From Antedon mediterranea (taxonomy: Eukaryota > Echinodermata > Crinoidea > Comatulida > Antedonidae), in contig NC_092672.1 in assembly GCF_964355755.1 (NCBI RefSeq), positions 6,698,001 through 6,758,000 on the forward strand: 60,000 nucleotides of DNA, in the 5' to 3' direction. Shown one piece after another: positions 43,433-55,725 of this stretch. The position numbers were made by a program, and so were the translations under genes. The stretch's first letter is position 1, and each line of letters begins with the position of its first letter. Below the pieces are notes generated by a model. That model did not search any database, was not told where the DNA came from, and saw nothing but the letters and a program-made list of their open reading frames with translations.

Positions 43433-44095
43433 AGAAACATTATGCTGAAGTCGATAAAGATGTGTTCATAAATGCGTCGTTTATGAAATTATCGTTTGAA
43501 GCACTTCGACAGGTTTGGTTTGTCCATCAATTTAAATCCATGTATTTCAAAAAATGATCGTGCAGAATTGATCAAAAGGCACTTTCTCCATAATAATGGC
43601 AGTTTAATGATCGTCGACCAATCGTTGACTGAAACTACCGTACATTTAAAACACAATTCAACTTAATAACAAAGTGCTTAATATTGAAGAATACACATTG
43701 CTTGCAATATTTAACGTCGTAAAAAATATGTTCACCGGCCGTTTGTACGCCGACACAGACATTTTAATACAAGATAGAACTATAAGACAAGGCCTATACA
43801 ATACTAAACTTTAAAAATGAAAAAAAAAAAATAATCATGAGAAGATAACGCCTGAAATGTATAATAAAACCCCAGGAAATATCAAGCCATTACAATCATT
43901 ATAGCAGGATTACGCCGAGAAATAATAATGTGAATTTTATATTCTCATTTCGATACAATGGAAAAAATACTTTCAGTAGAGAATTGCCAATGCAAATCCG
44001 GATGTGCTGCAGGATTACTTCAAAGCATGGAGTAATTCAAAGTTAAAGTATCACGAATATCGGTTTATAATCGATCCGAAATAATGTAATCGAAA
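43433..44095. other. Stretch with nothing recognised
   Basis: AT-rich sequence between element C and an element B copy. Confidence 0.65.
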
Positions 44096-44236
44096 CACTA
44101 TCAAACTTTATGTGACAAAAAATGTGATATGCCCAATGGACATGATAGTGTCATATCACTCCCACATTTGGGAATATCACTACCATTATTTGGACACTCA
44201 CACTTTTGTTGTCAAACTAGTTTGATAGTGTAGAGC
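44096..44236. mobile_element. Element B copy
   Basis: 'acactatcaaactttatgtg' at the left, 'ttgtcaaactagtttgatag' and 'tgtagagctt' at the right, inner 'catatcactcccacatttgg'. The left agctctgtct terminus is worn. Confidence 0.8.
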
Positions 44237-44869
44237 TTGTGTCACATGTGATGCCTGTGTCAGACTTTAATCTACTGGAAGATTTGTAACGTACAGATTT
44301 ATCAAGAGATATAATTATTCAAAGAATATGATCATATTTGTCATGACGTCATAATGCATCACATTGCGGATATGCAGGAATTGGCGAGTAAGGCTTCAAT
44401 CGATTCATCGAATCAAATTGAATCGATTTATCGGAGCCATGCGCTAGGAAGAAGACATTATTGTCTACCTCATTAATCATACACAGCTTCCTATCTCATA
44501 AAAAAAAAGATGCTATCAAAAGTATATTGCCCTGGGGTAACTACTGCATTACGGTTAATGAAAGGTTGTACGTATACAGCGAATACGCTTAACGAACTAA
44601 CCGAAGGCGACCAGCACTTCTACATCCCATTCTAGGGTAAAATAAAGCCATGTAATGCGGTAAGTAAAGCGGTCGTATGTGACTAAATTGCCTGTGGCTG
44701 TAAGTAATAGTAGCAGTAGTACATCAACGCATGCACGTTTATATTCAATTAAGGTGAAATACCAAGAACTTCATCGGTTACTATTTTTTTAATTACATGA
44801 TTCAAATGGCGTCCATACAAAATTGATTGAATGATGTAACGTAATAAGATAATCGGGACATAAGTTTTG
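44237..44869. other. Stretch with nothing recognised
   Basis: A short imperfect palindrome 'caatcgattcatcgaatcaa' / 'ttgaatcgattt' near 44396-44432 is the only structure noted. Confidence 0.6.
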
Positions 44870-45375
44870 ACCCCCACTATTGTATGTTGTCATCCCAACA
44901 TATGTAGTGACCCTTGTCATCCATATTATGCAATCCAAACATAGGCCTGCAGTATGTGGTGATCCCAACATATATAGTGATCCTTTACTAACGATGTCAT
45001 CCATTATTCTGCGATCCAAACATAGGCCTACAGTATGTGGTGACCCTCTACTAGGCCTACTGTATGTGGCCATCCCAACATATATGTAGTGAACCTTTAC
45101 TAACGATGTCATCTATATTCTGCCATCCAAACATAGGCATATATGTGGTGACTCTTCACTATTGTATGTTGTCATCCCAACATAATGTGGTGACTCTTTA
45201 CTAACGTTGTCGTCCATTATTCTGCGATCCAAACATAGGCCTACAGTGTGGTGACCCTCCACTACTGTATGTTGTCATCCCAACATAATGTGGTGACCCT
45301 TTACCAACGTTGTCCTCCATTATTCTGCGATCCAAACATAGGCCTATAATATGTGGTGATCCATTACTATGTTGC
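44870..45375 (+). repeat. Imperfect tandem repeat, unit about 115 bp, about five units
   Basis: Each unit has 'catcccaacata', 'gtggtgacc/tctttac', 'taacg.tgtc.tccattattctg', 'cgatccaaacataggcct'. Unit lengths vary and some modules are repeated inside a unit. Open frames on both strands (44789-45112 minus, 44880-45089) come from the repeat. Each unit carries one taggcct motif. Confidence 0.85.
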
Positions 45376-46508
45376 GATACAATAAGCCTCCATGGTCAAA
45401 AAACTACATTGCGATCTCAAAACATTGTTTTCGACGCCTTTGTCGACGTCATGTTATCTTAAGTATAATATGAAACTTCAATTCTTATAAAAATTATCTA
45501 ATTTAGGTTAATAAAACAATAAAAGAATGTTGTGCATGAATGTGCCTGTGTTTAATTGGCTTAAACAGAAAACACTCTCATAAATACTATGTATAGTGCA
45601 TCTATTAAAATACATCGACATGCGAGTTCGGGAAACCGCCTACATCTCCGTTTATTGAAGCCAAAAGCCATAACTACATTAATAGCTGGTGTGCACTCTG
45701 AATTGCCAATAGGTGCAACATACGGCACCATTATCGATACTTTCACCAATTATTGTCAATAGTATCATAGTGTAGATAAACCAATACAGTTTAGACGATC
45801 TAATTACCGACGTCATCGTGGCTACATCGGTATTTTTTTTTATTACCGGTATATGAATGTGAATGAAAATTAATTATTGATAGTAACATGGATTACATCA
45901 GCTAATATGACATTGTCTATGCGTATGCACGCTTATAAAAGTTAACGCTTAAAAGTCAATGTACACATAGACGAGTGGTAACAGTAAGCGGAAACCGCGT
46001 AGCTTGTTCAACGTGGATAATCTTTTCTTTCTTTCTTTTTTTTTACCTATAAATATAAATTATAAACATTGTAACATACAACAAATAAATATAAATAAGT
46101 CCAGCCCCTAAACATTGAAATATAAATAGTTATAAATAAATTAGGGCTACCTTTCTAAAAACTGTGTAATACAGAAAACACTTTCTATCAAATATATAAT
46201 TCTCTTATGAAATAAATAAATATCCTAAACAAACAAATAGTATGTTTTCATTTCTTTTTTAAATTTGCTTTTTGTTAGAAACCTTAATGCATCTGGGATT
46301 TCATTTCAAAGCTTCGCACCAGAATACTTGATGGAATGTTGTCCTATTATTTGTTCTATATTTTGGTACATACACATACAACCTGAGCGAAAACCTTTCT
46401 CTTCGCGTTTTGTGTTTAAAATGGTCATAAAGAATAACCTAAGAATAACCTAGATTCTATATTTGTATTACTGTTATGGTGTATTAACCATAGTATCATA
46501 CCGTAAAT
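45376..46508. other. Non-coding stretch, possible old retroelement in second half
   Basis: 46020-46450 (T-run, then 'tgcatctgggatttcatttc' and 'aagcttcgcaccagaatac') has the look of a decayed dispersed repeat, but I could not assign it. Otherwise nothing was recognised. Confidence 0.45.
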
Positions 46509-46524
46509 CTTCTAATTGTAACCC
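46509..46524 (-). repeat. Inverted single unit before the G-rich array
   Basis: cttctaattgtaaccc is the reverse complement of the array unit with one mismatch (15 of 16). Confidence 0.8.
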
Positions 46525-46552
46525 TGGGTTATTATTCTTTGATTGTTTTTTA

Positions 46553-46861
46553 GGTTGGGTTACTATTAGAAGGGGGGTTACTATTAGAAGGGGGGTTACT
46601 ATTAGAAGGGGGGTTACTATTAGAAGGTGGGTTACTATTAGAAGGTGGGTTACTATTAGAAGGTAGGTTACTATTAGAAGGGGGGTTACTATTAGAAGGG
46701 GGGTTACTATTAGAAGGGGGGTTACTATTAGAAGGTGGGTTACTATTAGAAGGGGGTTACTATTAGAAGGTGGGTTACTATTAGAAGGTGGGTTACTATT
46801 AGAAGGGGGGTTACTATTAGAAGGTGGGTTACTATTAGAAGGGGGGTTACTATTAGAGTGT
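46553..46861 (+). repeat. 18-bp G-rich minisatellite, about 17 units
   Basis: Unit gggttactattagaaggg with variants g(g)tggg and ggggg. Four or more G-runs of 3-6 within short distance make G-quadruplexes possible on the + strand. The array reads as (VTIRRG)n in one frame, with no gene evidence. Confidence 0.92.
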
Positions 46862-46902
46862 GTGTTACTACAGTATTATTAATCTTAAATTAGGCACCTG
46901 AA

Positions 46903-46913
46903 AATAGTAACCC
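46903..46913 (-). repeat. Inverted partial unit after the G-rich array
   Basis: aatagtaaccc is the exact reverse complement of gggttactatt, 42 bp past the last unit. Confidence 0.7.
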
Positions 46914-49110
46914 GATTCCAACTTTTCCGGTCAGCAACTCATAGCAAAAGAATAAAACAGTACGAATAAACACATTTTTTTTTAACTCTAAATTTATTTT
47001 ATAAACTCAAAAACACTCAATCCTCCCCCACTCCCGAGATCAACATGCATTATCTTATCATAATTAATTTTGAATTCGGACCGAGGGGGCAACTACTCAA
47101 TAGTGTATCCATCCATCCGTCATTTGTAGTGTGATCAAAATCTATCATCTATTTTTGATTGCAAAAAGTAACCATCATCATCATTATTACCATCATATTG
47201 TAATTATACCTATATTATTCATGATTAATATGATTAATAATATGGGCGTCATCGATGTTATGATTACCAAACATCACCATCATAATCTATCACTCATTCG
47301 TCAGATTCAGTCACCGCAGGGCGTCACTGAACTTTATGCAAGTTAAAGCAGTCGTGAAAAGCGTCACCGCCATTATATATATTTTATTTTGTTGAATGTC
47401 GCCTCATTCCATCATTAAGCTATTTGCTTCAGAGCTTCTCAAGTCGTCTGCAATTCATCGACCATTTAAAAGTTTTCTCGCTTCAGTTGACGTCATTAGA
47501 AAAACCGCACATATCAGGCTTTCTGGTCTGTTTGAATGGCTGCGATGCAGCGTAACCATGTTTACGCGTACTCTTACCGTGACGCGTCGCTAAATTAACC
47601 AATGCGAGGACCGCACTCGTAATAGTACTTTATCTTTATTGTTGATATAAAATGTGAAATACAATTGACAGTACAAAGTGAATCAACTAAGAGAATAGAC
47701 TATAATTCCGAACAAATTTTCAAAGGTTATAACAAAGAAAATAATGCATTTATAACAAATAGAAAAAGAAACAAAATACAAAAGGAGGAAATATTATTCT
47801 ATTTTTATATAATAATAGTTTTGTCTGCTCTTTTTGACCACCGTCTTCGATACAAATAGGTTTAATTTATTTAAACAATATTAGCTTTAACAAGTTTCAT
47901 CTCCTTTTGATTTAAAAAACAGTATATCAACGGTAAAGTAATATTTTATATGTGCCAATATTAAGTATGTTTTATGTATTGTAATAATTTTTTTTATTGT
48001 CTTTTCTAAAATTGTTATTGAGGACCCCATTGGAAATAAGTCCCACATCGGGACTTTCATGGGCTATCCTGCATCCCTGATCTGTCTTTTAAACATGTTT
48101 GAATTGTATATATCTTTCTTCATCATAAACTGTGTATGTATTTTTAATGAGATGCAAATAAATCAAATCAAATTCATAATGAGTACAGCTATACTAATTT
48201 GTATTTTATAACCCGGTTCTGGTTTCCATTCTTACTTAAACCCTTATCAAAATAAATGGCCTCTCCTACATATACAGGGTTGAGTGATTACTCAATTTGA
48301 ACTTAACGGCAGCTAAAAACCGGAATTTCTAATATCCCGAGTACTAATTAGTAAAGATGAATACAAGAAGCGTGGCCGGGTTCTAAACGCTAATTTAAAC
48401 AAATTTTTCGTATATTTCAGTTATTCGCCATTTTCCTTCTTCATTATTTAAATTAAATGAATTGTCAATGAAACGCATACCTATAGAAACATTGATTTGT
48501 GCAGAAAACTAAGACGAGCTTTTCAAATTGAAATATATGAAGAATGATGAGTTTCAGCGAATATTGAGTCATTATTAGATGATAAAAATAATCAGTTGTG
48601 ACAGGTACCCGATTAATTATGAAAAAAAAAGACATTCTGTAGACGAATCGGTCGAGCACCAAGCTAGCCAATGATTCCACAATATCGGTCATGGATTCTT
48701 GTCACGTTTAACATATCGTTTGATCAATATGGAACGCCAGAGGGGACTGAAACCGCAACGGTGTTGGGAAATTGATTTTTAAGAAAACAAATATAATACT
48801 TTCCTATTGGAGAAACGGTCTCTGATTTAAATTTTAGTATTTCTTATGATTTTAATGATATTTTAAAATGTGTGTTTCGGTTTAAGTATAACTAAATTTA
48901 GAAGCATACAACAATTGTGACACACGATTATGACTACAACAAAGAAAAGAGTTATTACTGAGCACAAAACAAATCACCATTTAGTTGAAACGGTCTCGCA
49001 AAAGACAAATATTAATTTAGTTAATTTTCGGTCTATCGGAGGTTAGGATGTTATGCGTTCAAACGCAAAAAAAAAAAAAAAAATATCCGATGGAAAGCAG
49101 TTAACGAAAC
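46914..49110. other. Non-coding stretch with a LINE-tail-like segment
   Basis: Besides the segment at 48010-48178, I see a 'catcatcatcatta' rich tract near 47172-47290. Frames at 47131-47346, 47396-47593, 47665-47859 and 48465-48692 (minus) have no motif or splice support. Confidence 0.6.
48010..48178 (+). mobile_element. LINE 3' tail
   Basis: 'ttattgaggaccccattgg', 'aaataagtcccacatcggga', 'tttcatgggctatcctgcat' and the end 'gatgcaaataaatcaaatca' have the arrangement of the 3' UTR and terminal repeat of CR1/L2-like invertebrate elements. There is no coding part. Confidence 0.55.
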
Positions 49111-49120
49111 AGGCGTATAA

Positions 49121-49281
49121 AAGCTTTGTCTACACCAAACTTTGTGTGACAACAAAATATGATATGCCTATATATATGTACATGATGATGTCATATCACT
49201 GCCATATTTGGGCTTATCAATACCATATTTGGGCACATCACATTTTTTTGTCAACCTAGTTTGATAGTGTAGACAGAGCTT
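49121..49281. mobile_element. Element B copy, near complete
   Basis: Left 'aagctttgtctacaccaaac', right 'tagtttgatagtgtagacag' + agctttta, inner 'gatgatgtcatatcactgcc' and 'ccatatttgggcacatcaca'. The open frame 49053-49259 reads into it. Confidence 0.85.
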
Positions 49282-49284
49282 TTA

Positions 49285-50730
49285 ACACACTGTCGATACG
49301 ACAATCGCTACAACGTCCCGACGCAATCGGGAGGCTCCCCGATTAATCGCAGTCAAATCAGGTTCAACCAGGTTAACTTGACGGGGACGAAGCGGCTGTA
49401 ACTCGGATACGATTAAGCGTGCGTGTGAACATAAACTGCACACATTATTTTCATAAATCAAGAAATCTTGGCGTCTTTACTGGTAACTTTAATTGTTGTA
49501 AACAGACGATTGACGAATCGGCAGGCTCGTACGTCGACACTCGCATTGCACACGCGTTTCAACAACCCACGTTTTGATCTGGTTACCTTTGACCTAAATG
49601 CCTTCCTCTTAGCGTCAGATTCTTTAATACATTATTAATCTAATTCTGTCTGTCAGAATCAAATTTCACAATGTATTTCTCCTACTTAACTTCTTAAATA
49701 GATTTAAAGATCAACTGAATGCAATTTATGTTGGAAACGCGTGACAAGAGAAACAGGCTTAGCATTATACAATGAAAATGTATTCATTATGTTTAAAAAA
49801 AAAGTCAGTAAAAGTCACGAACCAGTATTAAAAGTCACAGAAAAACTTTGGAGTTATTCGTTTCATTTTAAGATTTGAGAATGTATTCATCTTAATTTGG
49901 GGCACAATACATAAACTTGAATAGTCGAGCCGAGTGTCGTAGTCATAAAATTGGCACAGTTTTAAGGCTCTCCTCGACCCCAGTTATGGTGATATAGAAC
50001 AAGTTTTACCGGGTAAGGACTGGTGGCCCAGTATACATATCTGTCATAAGTTTGTGTGTACTTTAAAAGAACTCAATGGGGCCATTCCGGTGAACGTGCA
50101 CTGGTCCATCTCAGCCTGTGCGCTAGGGAAAATAATGCAGACATTTTAAATTACATTTGTACCATGATTGTTTAATGTTAGTTTGAACTCACAATTTAGA
50201 TTTGGTAAACATTATAAAAACCTTTACCAGTCTATATCTACCCTTACCGTAGTTCAAATATACGAAGTTGTCCATTGAATTATTCACGTCATCACTACGA
50301 TACAAAAAAAACCGTAATTCACACTTTAATATTTTCTATTCGCGATTTTAAAGATATACGATACAGTAATAGTGTTGTACTTGACACATAACATATTGTA
50401 TTTTGTTTATATAAAGGCGTCACTTTAAGTAACGAAATAAAAAATACTGAGAAAAATACACGGAATTATGCAGAATTTCCGTTAAAGTGGATGAGGGAAT
50501 CATTTATGCTGAAAAAGGTATAAAAATATTGCAGAGAAGATCTAACAAATCCGGTAATAATCAAGAGATCGACCTCGTTTAGATTCATTTTCTTAAATCT
50601 TTTCTACCAAACTTCTATTTTTGTCAAACCTTAGTTCCGTGATATGTTGTTCAATGTACAATGTTGTCAATCTCTGTATTCTGTCAATGGTGTATTTACA
50701 CATGTTGTCCTTACACAACATTAGACAAAC
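49285..50730. other. Stretch with nothing recognised
   Basis: AT-rich; no array, terminus or exon noted. The minus frame at 50593-50796 overlaps the next element B copy. Confidence 0.6.
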
Positions 50731-50732
50731 TA

Positions 50733-50904
50733 AAGCTCTGTCTACACGATCAAACTTTATGTGACAAAAATATATGATGTGCTTACATATGGACATGATG
50801 GTGTCATAGGCCTACCACTACCATATTATTTGGCATATCACTACCATATTTAGGCACAACACACTTTTTTTTGGTCAAACTAGTTAGATAGTGTAGACAA
50901 AGCA
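50733..50904. mobile_element. Element B copy, 172 bp
   Basis: TA, aagctctgtctacacgatca, inner 'atggacatgatggtgtcata', right 'tagatagtgtagacaaagc', TA at 50905-50906. An internal duplication of the 'ccactaccatatt' module makes it longer than the 146-bp copy. Confidence 0.85.
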
Positions 50905-51294
50905 TAATATTTATCTTTTTTAACGATTTTAGCGTAGGAAGTTTAAAAGAAAGTATAGTTATATGTTCCTTACATTTTATATCATAAGACGCCTCAAAAT
51001 CATGGAACGCGTTTTTGCAACGTATGTTTGCGTTACAAACGGCAAAACACGTTTTATTTCCGTCAGCATACACTAGGAACAATCGCGAATTAATTAATCT
51101 CGCAACCACGGTAATCAGTTTGAATTGAATTAAACACGGATTACAGAAGGCTCATCAATGTCAAATAAAGCAAACAGTAAATCAATCAGAATATTTGACC
51201 ACAGATAACTTAGATAAGATCGAAAACTTAAGGAGTTCTCATGCTTTTACGGTATTTACCGTACATCGCAATTGTTATCTTGAATAAAATAATC

Positions 51295-53262
51295 ACCAAT
51301 CAATCAATCAATCAATCAATCGATAATTCAACTGATAAATTAACTAAAAACAAACTCATTTCCGGTTTATCTATTCATTAGGCCTAATAAGTAAACATAG
51401 GAAACATAACTTGTGAAAAATGTTAAAAACTGATATCATCAATTAAAAAACAATTAATCGATAATTTCAAATGATAAAATAGCTTTTGAAAAAAGAAGAA
51501 AAACTCATGTCCGGTTTCTCCATTCATTAAAAGGCAAAACACACCACTAATTATATCTATCAATCAATCAATCAATCAAAAAAACAATTAATCCATAATT
51601 CAAATGATAAAATAACTTTTTTAAAAAAGAGTAAAACTTCTGTAGGGTTTCTCCATTCATTAAAACGCAAATCACATCACTAGTATATCAATCATTAAAA
51701 AACCAATCAATCCATAATTCAAATGATAAAATAACTTTTGAAAAAAAGATTAAAACTTATGTCCGGTTTCTCCATTCGTTAAAAGGCAAAACACACCACT
51801 AAGTATATCAATCATTAAAAAACAAAACAAAAATCAATCCATAATTCCAATGATAAAATAACTTTTGAAAAAAAGATTAAAACTCATGTCCGGTTTCTCC
51901 ATTCGTTAAAAGGCAAAACACACCACTAATTATATCAATCATTAAAAAACAAAACAAAAATCAATCCATAATTCAAATGATAAAATAACTTTTGAAAAAA
52001 GAAGAAAAACTCATGCCGGTTTCTCCATTCATTAAAAGGCAAAACACACCACTAAGAATATCAATCATTAAAAAACCAATCAATCCATAATTCAAATGAT
52101 AAAATAACTTTTGAAAAAAAGATTAAAACTTATGTCCGGTTTCTCCATTCGTTAAAAGGCAAAACACACCACTAAGTATATCAATCATTAAAAAACAAAA
52201 CAAAAATCAATCCATAATTCAAATGATAAAATAACTTTTGAAAAAAAGATTAAAACTCATGTCCGGTTTCTCCATTCGTTAAAAGGCAAAACACACCACT
52301 AATTATATCAATCATTAAAAAACAAAACAAAAATCAATCCATAATTCAAATGATAAAATAACTTTTGAAAAAAGAAGAAAAACTCATGCCGGTTTCTCCA
52401 TTCATTAAAAGGCAAAACACACCACTAAGAATATCAATCATTAAAAAACCAATCAATCCATAATTCAAATGATAAAATAACTTTTGAAAAAAAGATTAAA
52501 ACTTATGTCCGGTTTCTCCATTCGTTAAAAGGCAAAACACACCACTAAGTATATCAATCATTAAAAAACAAAACAAAAATCAATCCATAATTCAAATGAT
52601 AAAATAACTTTTGAAAAAAAGATTAAAACTCATGTCCGGTTTCTCCATTCGTTAAAAGGCAAAACACACCACTAATTATATCAATCATTAAAAAACAAAA
52701 CAAAAATCAATCCATAATTCAAATGATAAAATAACTTTTGAAAAAAGAAGAAAAACTCATGCCGGTTTCTCCATTCATTAAAAGGCAAAACACACCACTA
52801 AGAATATCAATCATTAAAAAACCAATCAATCCATAATTCAAATGATAAAATAACTTTTGAAAAAAAGATTAAAACTTATGTCCGGTTTCTCCATTCGTTA
52901 AAAGGCAAAACACACCACTAAGTATATCAATCATTAAAAAACAAAACAAAAATCAATCCATAATTCAAATGATAAAATAACTTAAAAGAATAAAAAACTT
53001 ATGTCCGGTTTCTCCATTCATTTAAAAGGTAAAACACACAACTAAGTATATCGTCCAATCAATCAAAAAACAATCAATCCATAATTCAAATGATAAAATA
53101 ACTTTAAAAAAAAGAAGAAAAACTTATGTCCGGTTTTTCCATTCATTAAAACGCAAAACACACCACTAAGTACATCGATCAATCAATACATCAATTAATC
53201 GATAATTCAACTGATAAACTTCCGGTTTCTCCATTCATTATTAGGCAAAATACATTACTAAG
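51295..53262 (+). repeat. Satellite: 16 monomers of about 124 bp with 373-bp higher-order period
   Basis: Each monomer carries 'ccggtttctccattc.tta', 'aaggcaaaacacaccactaa', 'tatatcaatcattaaaaaac' and 'ccataattcaaatgataaaa'. The variant 'gaagaaaaactcatgccggt' begins at 52001, 52374 and 52747, exactly 373 bp apart, with two other monomer types between. Edge monomers (51.3-51.7 and 53.0-53.26 kb) are diverged and carry (caat)n stretches, as at 51298-51320. Open frames are absent. Confidence 0.95.
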
Positions 53263-53581
53263 CTAATCAATCAATCAATTAATTAAACACAATGGTTAAT
53301 ACATAATAAAAACAATTTTATCTAATTACTCATTTAAAACCCTTTATGTTAATGCCGTCTATATCTTTTCCGAGCCGCTACTTCGCAAATGACCTGCATT
53401 TACTACGTTGGTAGATTTAATCTATTAATTATTTTTTTCATAGTAATACTTACGAAGTAATTTAATTAAATTGACTTCATCATTCTAAAAATCTAAAAAA
53501 TTTTTAATGTATGTATAATGGATATATTTCATAGCGATATTACTTGATAAAACGCTTCCAGATTTAACATATTTACTTCAA

Positions 53582-53706
53582 TTATAAAGCAATGCCTTTT
53601 TAATAAATAAATCAGTTAAAATAATAATATTTTTCATAAAGATTTCTACTTTATCTTCATCATAGATTCATTTTGGTACAATTAAAGGGTCACTATTTCC
53701 TAAGCA
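53582..53706 (+). repeat. Direct repeat, copy 1
   Basis: Shares 'ttttaataaataaatcagtt', 'ctactttatcttcatc.tag' and 'cattttggtacaattaaag' with 54473-54618. Confidence 0.85.
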
Positions 53707-54061
53707 TCGTAAACAATTTAAGTACATGTTTTTTTTTTACATTTAGGTTTTAATATGACTATAATAACCGATTAAAAGTATATTTCATTTTATCAATTTT
53801 ATATAATGAACTGAATGAGTAGCCTGTATGAGAGAATGTGAATATGTGGTTCATTTTAAAATGTTCAATAAATTTCATTAAGACGACAAAACCAACTGTT
53901 CCCATGTATTCTAAAATGTTAGTGATTTTCTCACTAAAAAAAGAAATAAGAACCAGAAAAGTATTGTCAGAAATTAATAATATATACTAAGCCCTTAAGT
54001 CTTAAAAAAAATGTATATATGTAATACGTATGTATATTTTTGGTTTATTGTTGAGTTTTTT

Positions 54062-54172
54062 ATGATTGTAATTTTTAGTGTGAAAGTGGAGACCCTGATT
54101 AGCGCAAGCTATTTTGTCTCTTTTTCATTGTTTTGTTTTGTTGATGAAGAAAATAAATGAAATAAAAATACA
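54062..54172 (+). mobile_element. Probable LINE 3' tail
   Basis: 'gtggagaccctgattagcgc', 'aagctattttgtctcttttt', and the end 'aagaaaataaatgaaataaa' resemble LINE 3' UTR sequence with a short repeat tail. Confidence 0.5.
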
Positions 54173-54472
54173 TATAATATTTGAAATTGTAAAAAGTAAA
54201 AATGATTTTTTTTTAAACATTAAATAAATGATGTAAACACATTTTAGGTGTTTTATCAGTTATTTATAGATATATTATTTCTTTCTTTTCTATTTACTTT
54301 CATATTTCTGTCAAATGAGCAAAGCTTCATAGCCTGTTATTGTATTAAAAACTTTGCAACTAGTTGATTGTGTCCACAAATCTGGAAAATGTGTATATTA
54401 TAACAAAATTGAACTGCAGCACTTTAACATAACTTTTGTTCTTTATTACAACTAAGTTATACCAAATTAGAA

Positions 54473-54618
54473 TTATAAAGCAGCCAATGTTATTTTAATA
54501 AATAAATCAGTTATAATAATAATATCTTTCATAAACATTTTTACTTTATCTTCATCGTAGAAGCAGATAGTTAAATTCATTTTGGTACAATTAAAGTGTC
54601 CCTATTTCTAAAAGCATT
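54473..54618 (+). repeat. Direct repeat, copy 2
   Basis: Second copy of 53582-53706, about 890 bp downstream, with an extra 'aagcagatagtta' insertion. Confidence 0.85.
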
Positions 54619-54797
54619 CAATCTGCTTGGAATGTAAATTTAAAAACCCATTTTATGATATTTTCGACCACTGAAACAATGCACATTAACATCACCAGAA
54701 AGAAACAAGAAAATAATAAGTTTCAACTCACCATAAACCCATAAATATTACAGGTTAAACCCAAAGTTGTACCTCTTATAATTTCTTATAGCAGTAT

Positions 54798-54942
54798 AAA
54801 GATCTGCCTACACTACTACTACTATTTTGACAAATAAAGTGTAATGTACCCAAATATGGTAGTGATATTACATCACCATGTTCATATTATATGAGTACAT
54901 CACATTTTGTTGTCATATAAAGTTTGATAGTGTAGGCAGATA
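54798..54942. mobile_element. Element B copy, diverged termini
   Basis: Left 'agatctgcctacactactac', inner 'gtgtaatgtacccaaatatgg', right 'agtttgatagtgtaggcaga'. Both ends carry the same change gtctac to gcctac (mirrored as gtaggc), so the TIRs still match each other. Confidence 0.85.
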
Positions 54943-55725
54943 TTAAGGTTTTTATCAAACTAATTATTATTTTCATAGCATTTTACATTTCTTTGGATTC
55001 AAAATATTGTAATGCATATATTGAAAATCAAGCAAAAGACCTGGTTTTCGACAAACATTTTTTGTGCCAAATCCATTGCTAACAAATTGGAAATTTCTCT
55101 GATTTCACAAAGAATCACTGATGAATGTGCACATGGATTGGAATAAGCACAAGAGTTGACATGTTGGTATTAATGATTAACCAATCAGTTTGCTGCATTT
55201 CTGTGCTAAGGACAAGTCACATTGTATTTACGACAACACATTGTTTTGAGTTACCAAGCGAAGTGCATTATATTTATTGTTGCTCTTTTTTTCAACGGCA
55301 GTTTGTAGTAGTACAGCGTAGGTGTTATATTTCATGTAATCCAATTTGAAAACTAGTAATTTATGGTAATAAACATTTAAAAAAAAATGTAAAAAAAAAG
55401 TAAAGTAATGTTTTTAAGTCAGCATATCAAATGATGTATAATTCATTAAATGTACTTGAGATTAAGTAAAAATACAGCAATAGTATCGTTTTATGTTGCG
55501 TCCATTAATAACTACTCATATTTTGTTTGTATTCAACTGATTATTTGACAATATTGCATTAAAACTGGTTATTATCATGTACTAGGAATTGTAAAAGACT
55601 TACCAACATATTCTATTACTTTGTAATGGTGCCAATAATCGGCCAGTGAACTTGACGACAGAGAACATTAGTCAGGACATCATCCAGTGTTTGTATGATG
55701 AATAATGATTTATAATTTACTTTAG
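54943..55725. other. 3' side of the minus-strand gene
   Basis: Downstream of the stop codon at 55726. It may include the 3' UTR; no clear polyadenylation context was chosen. The + open frame 55125-55349 has no support. Confidence 0.5.

Larger units (their letters stand above)
53263..54797. other. Non-coding AT-rich stretch
   Basis: Contains a duplicated segment (53582-53706 and 54473-54618) and a LINE-tail-like sequence between the copies. No gene supported. Confidence 0.65.

Noticed and set aside
44789-45112. 107-codon minus-strand frame
   Set aside because: Formed by the 115-bp tandem repeat.
46463-46666. 67-codon frame (VTIRRG)n
   Set aside because: Produced by the 18-bp G-rich array.
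46553-46861. Interstitial telomere repeat
   Set aside because: The unit contains gggtta once per 18 bp but is not a (ttaggg)n repeat.
51295-53262. CRISPR-like regular repeats
   Set aside because: The whole 120-127 bp unit is repeated with no unique spacers, and this is an animal genome; it is a satellite.
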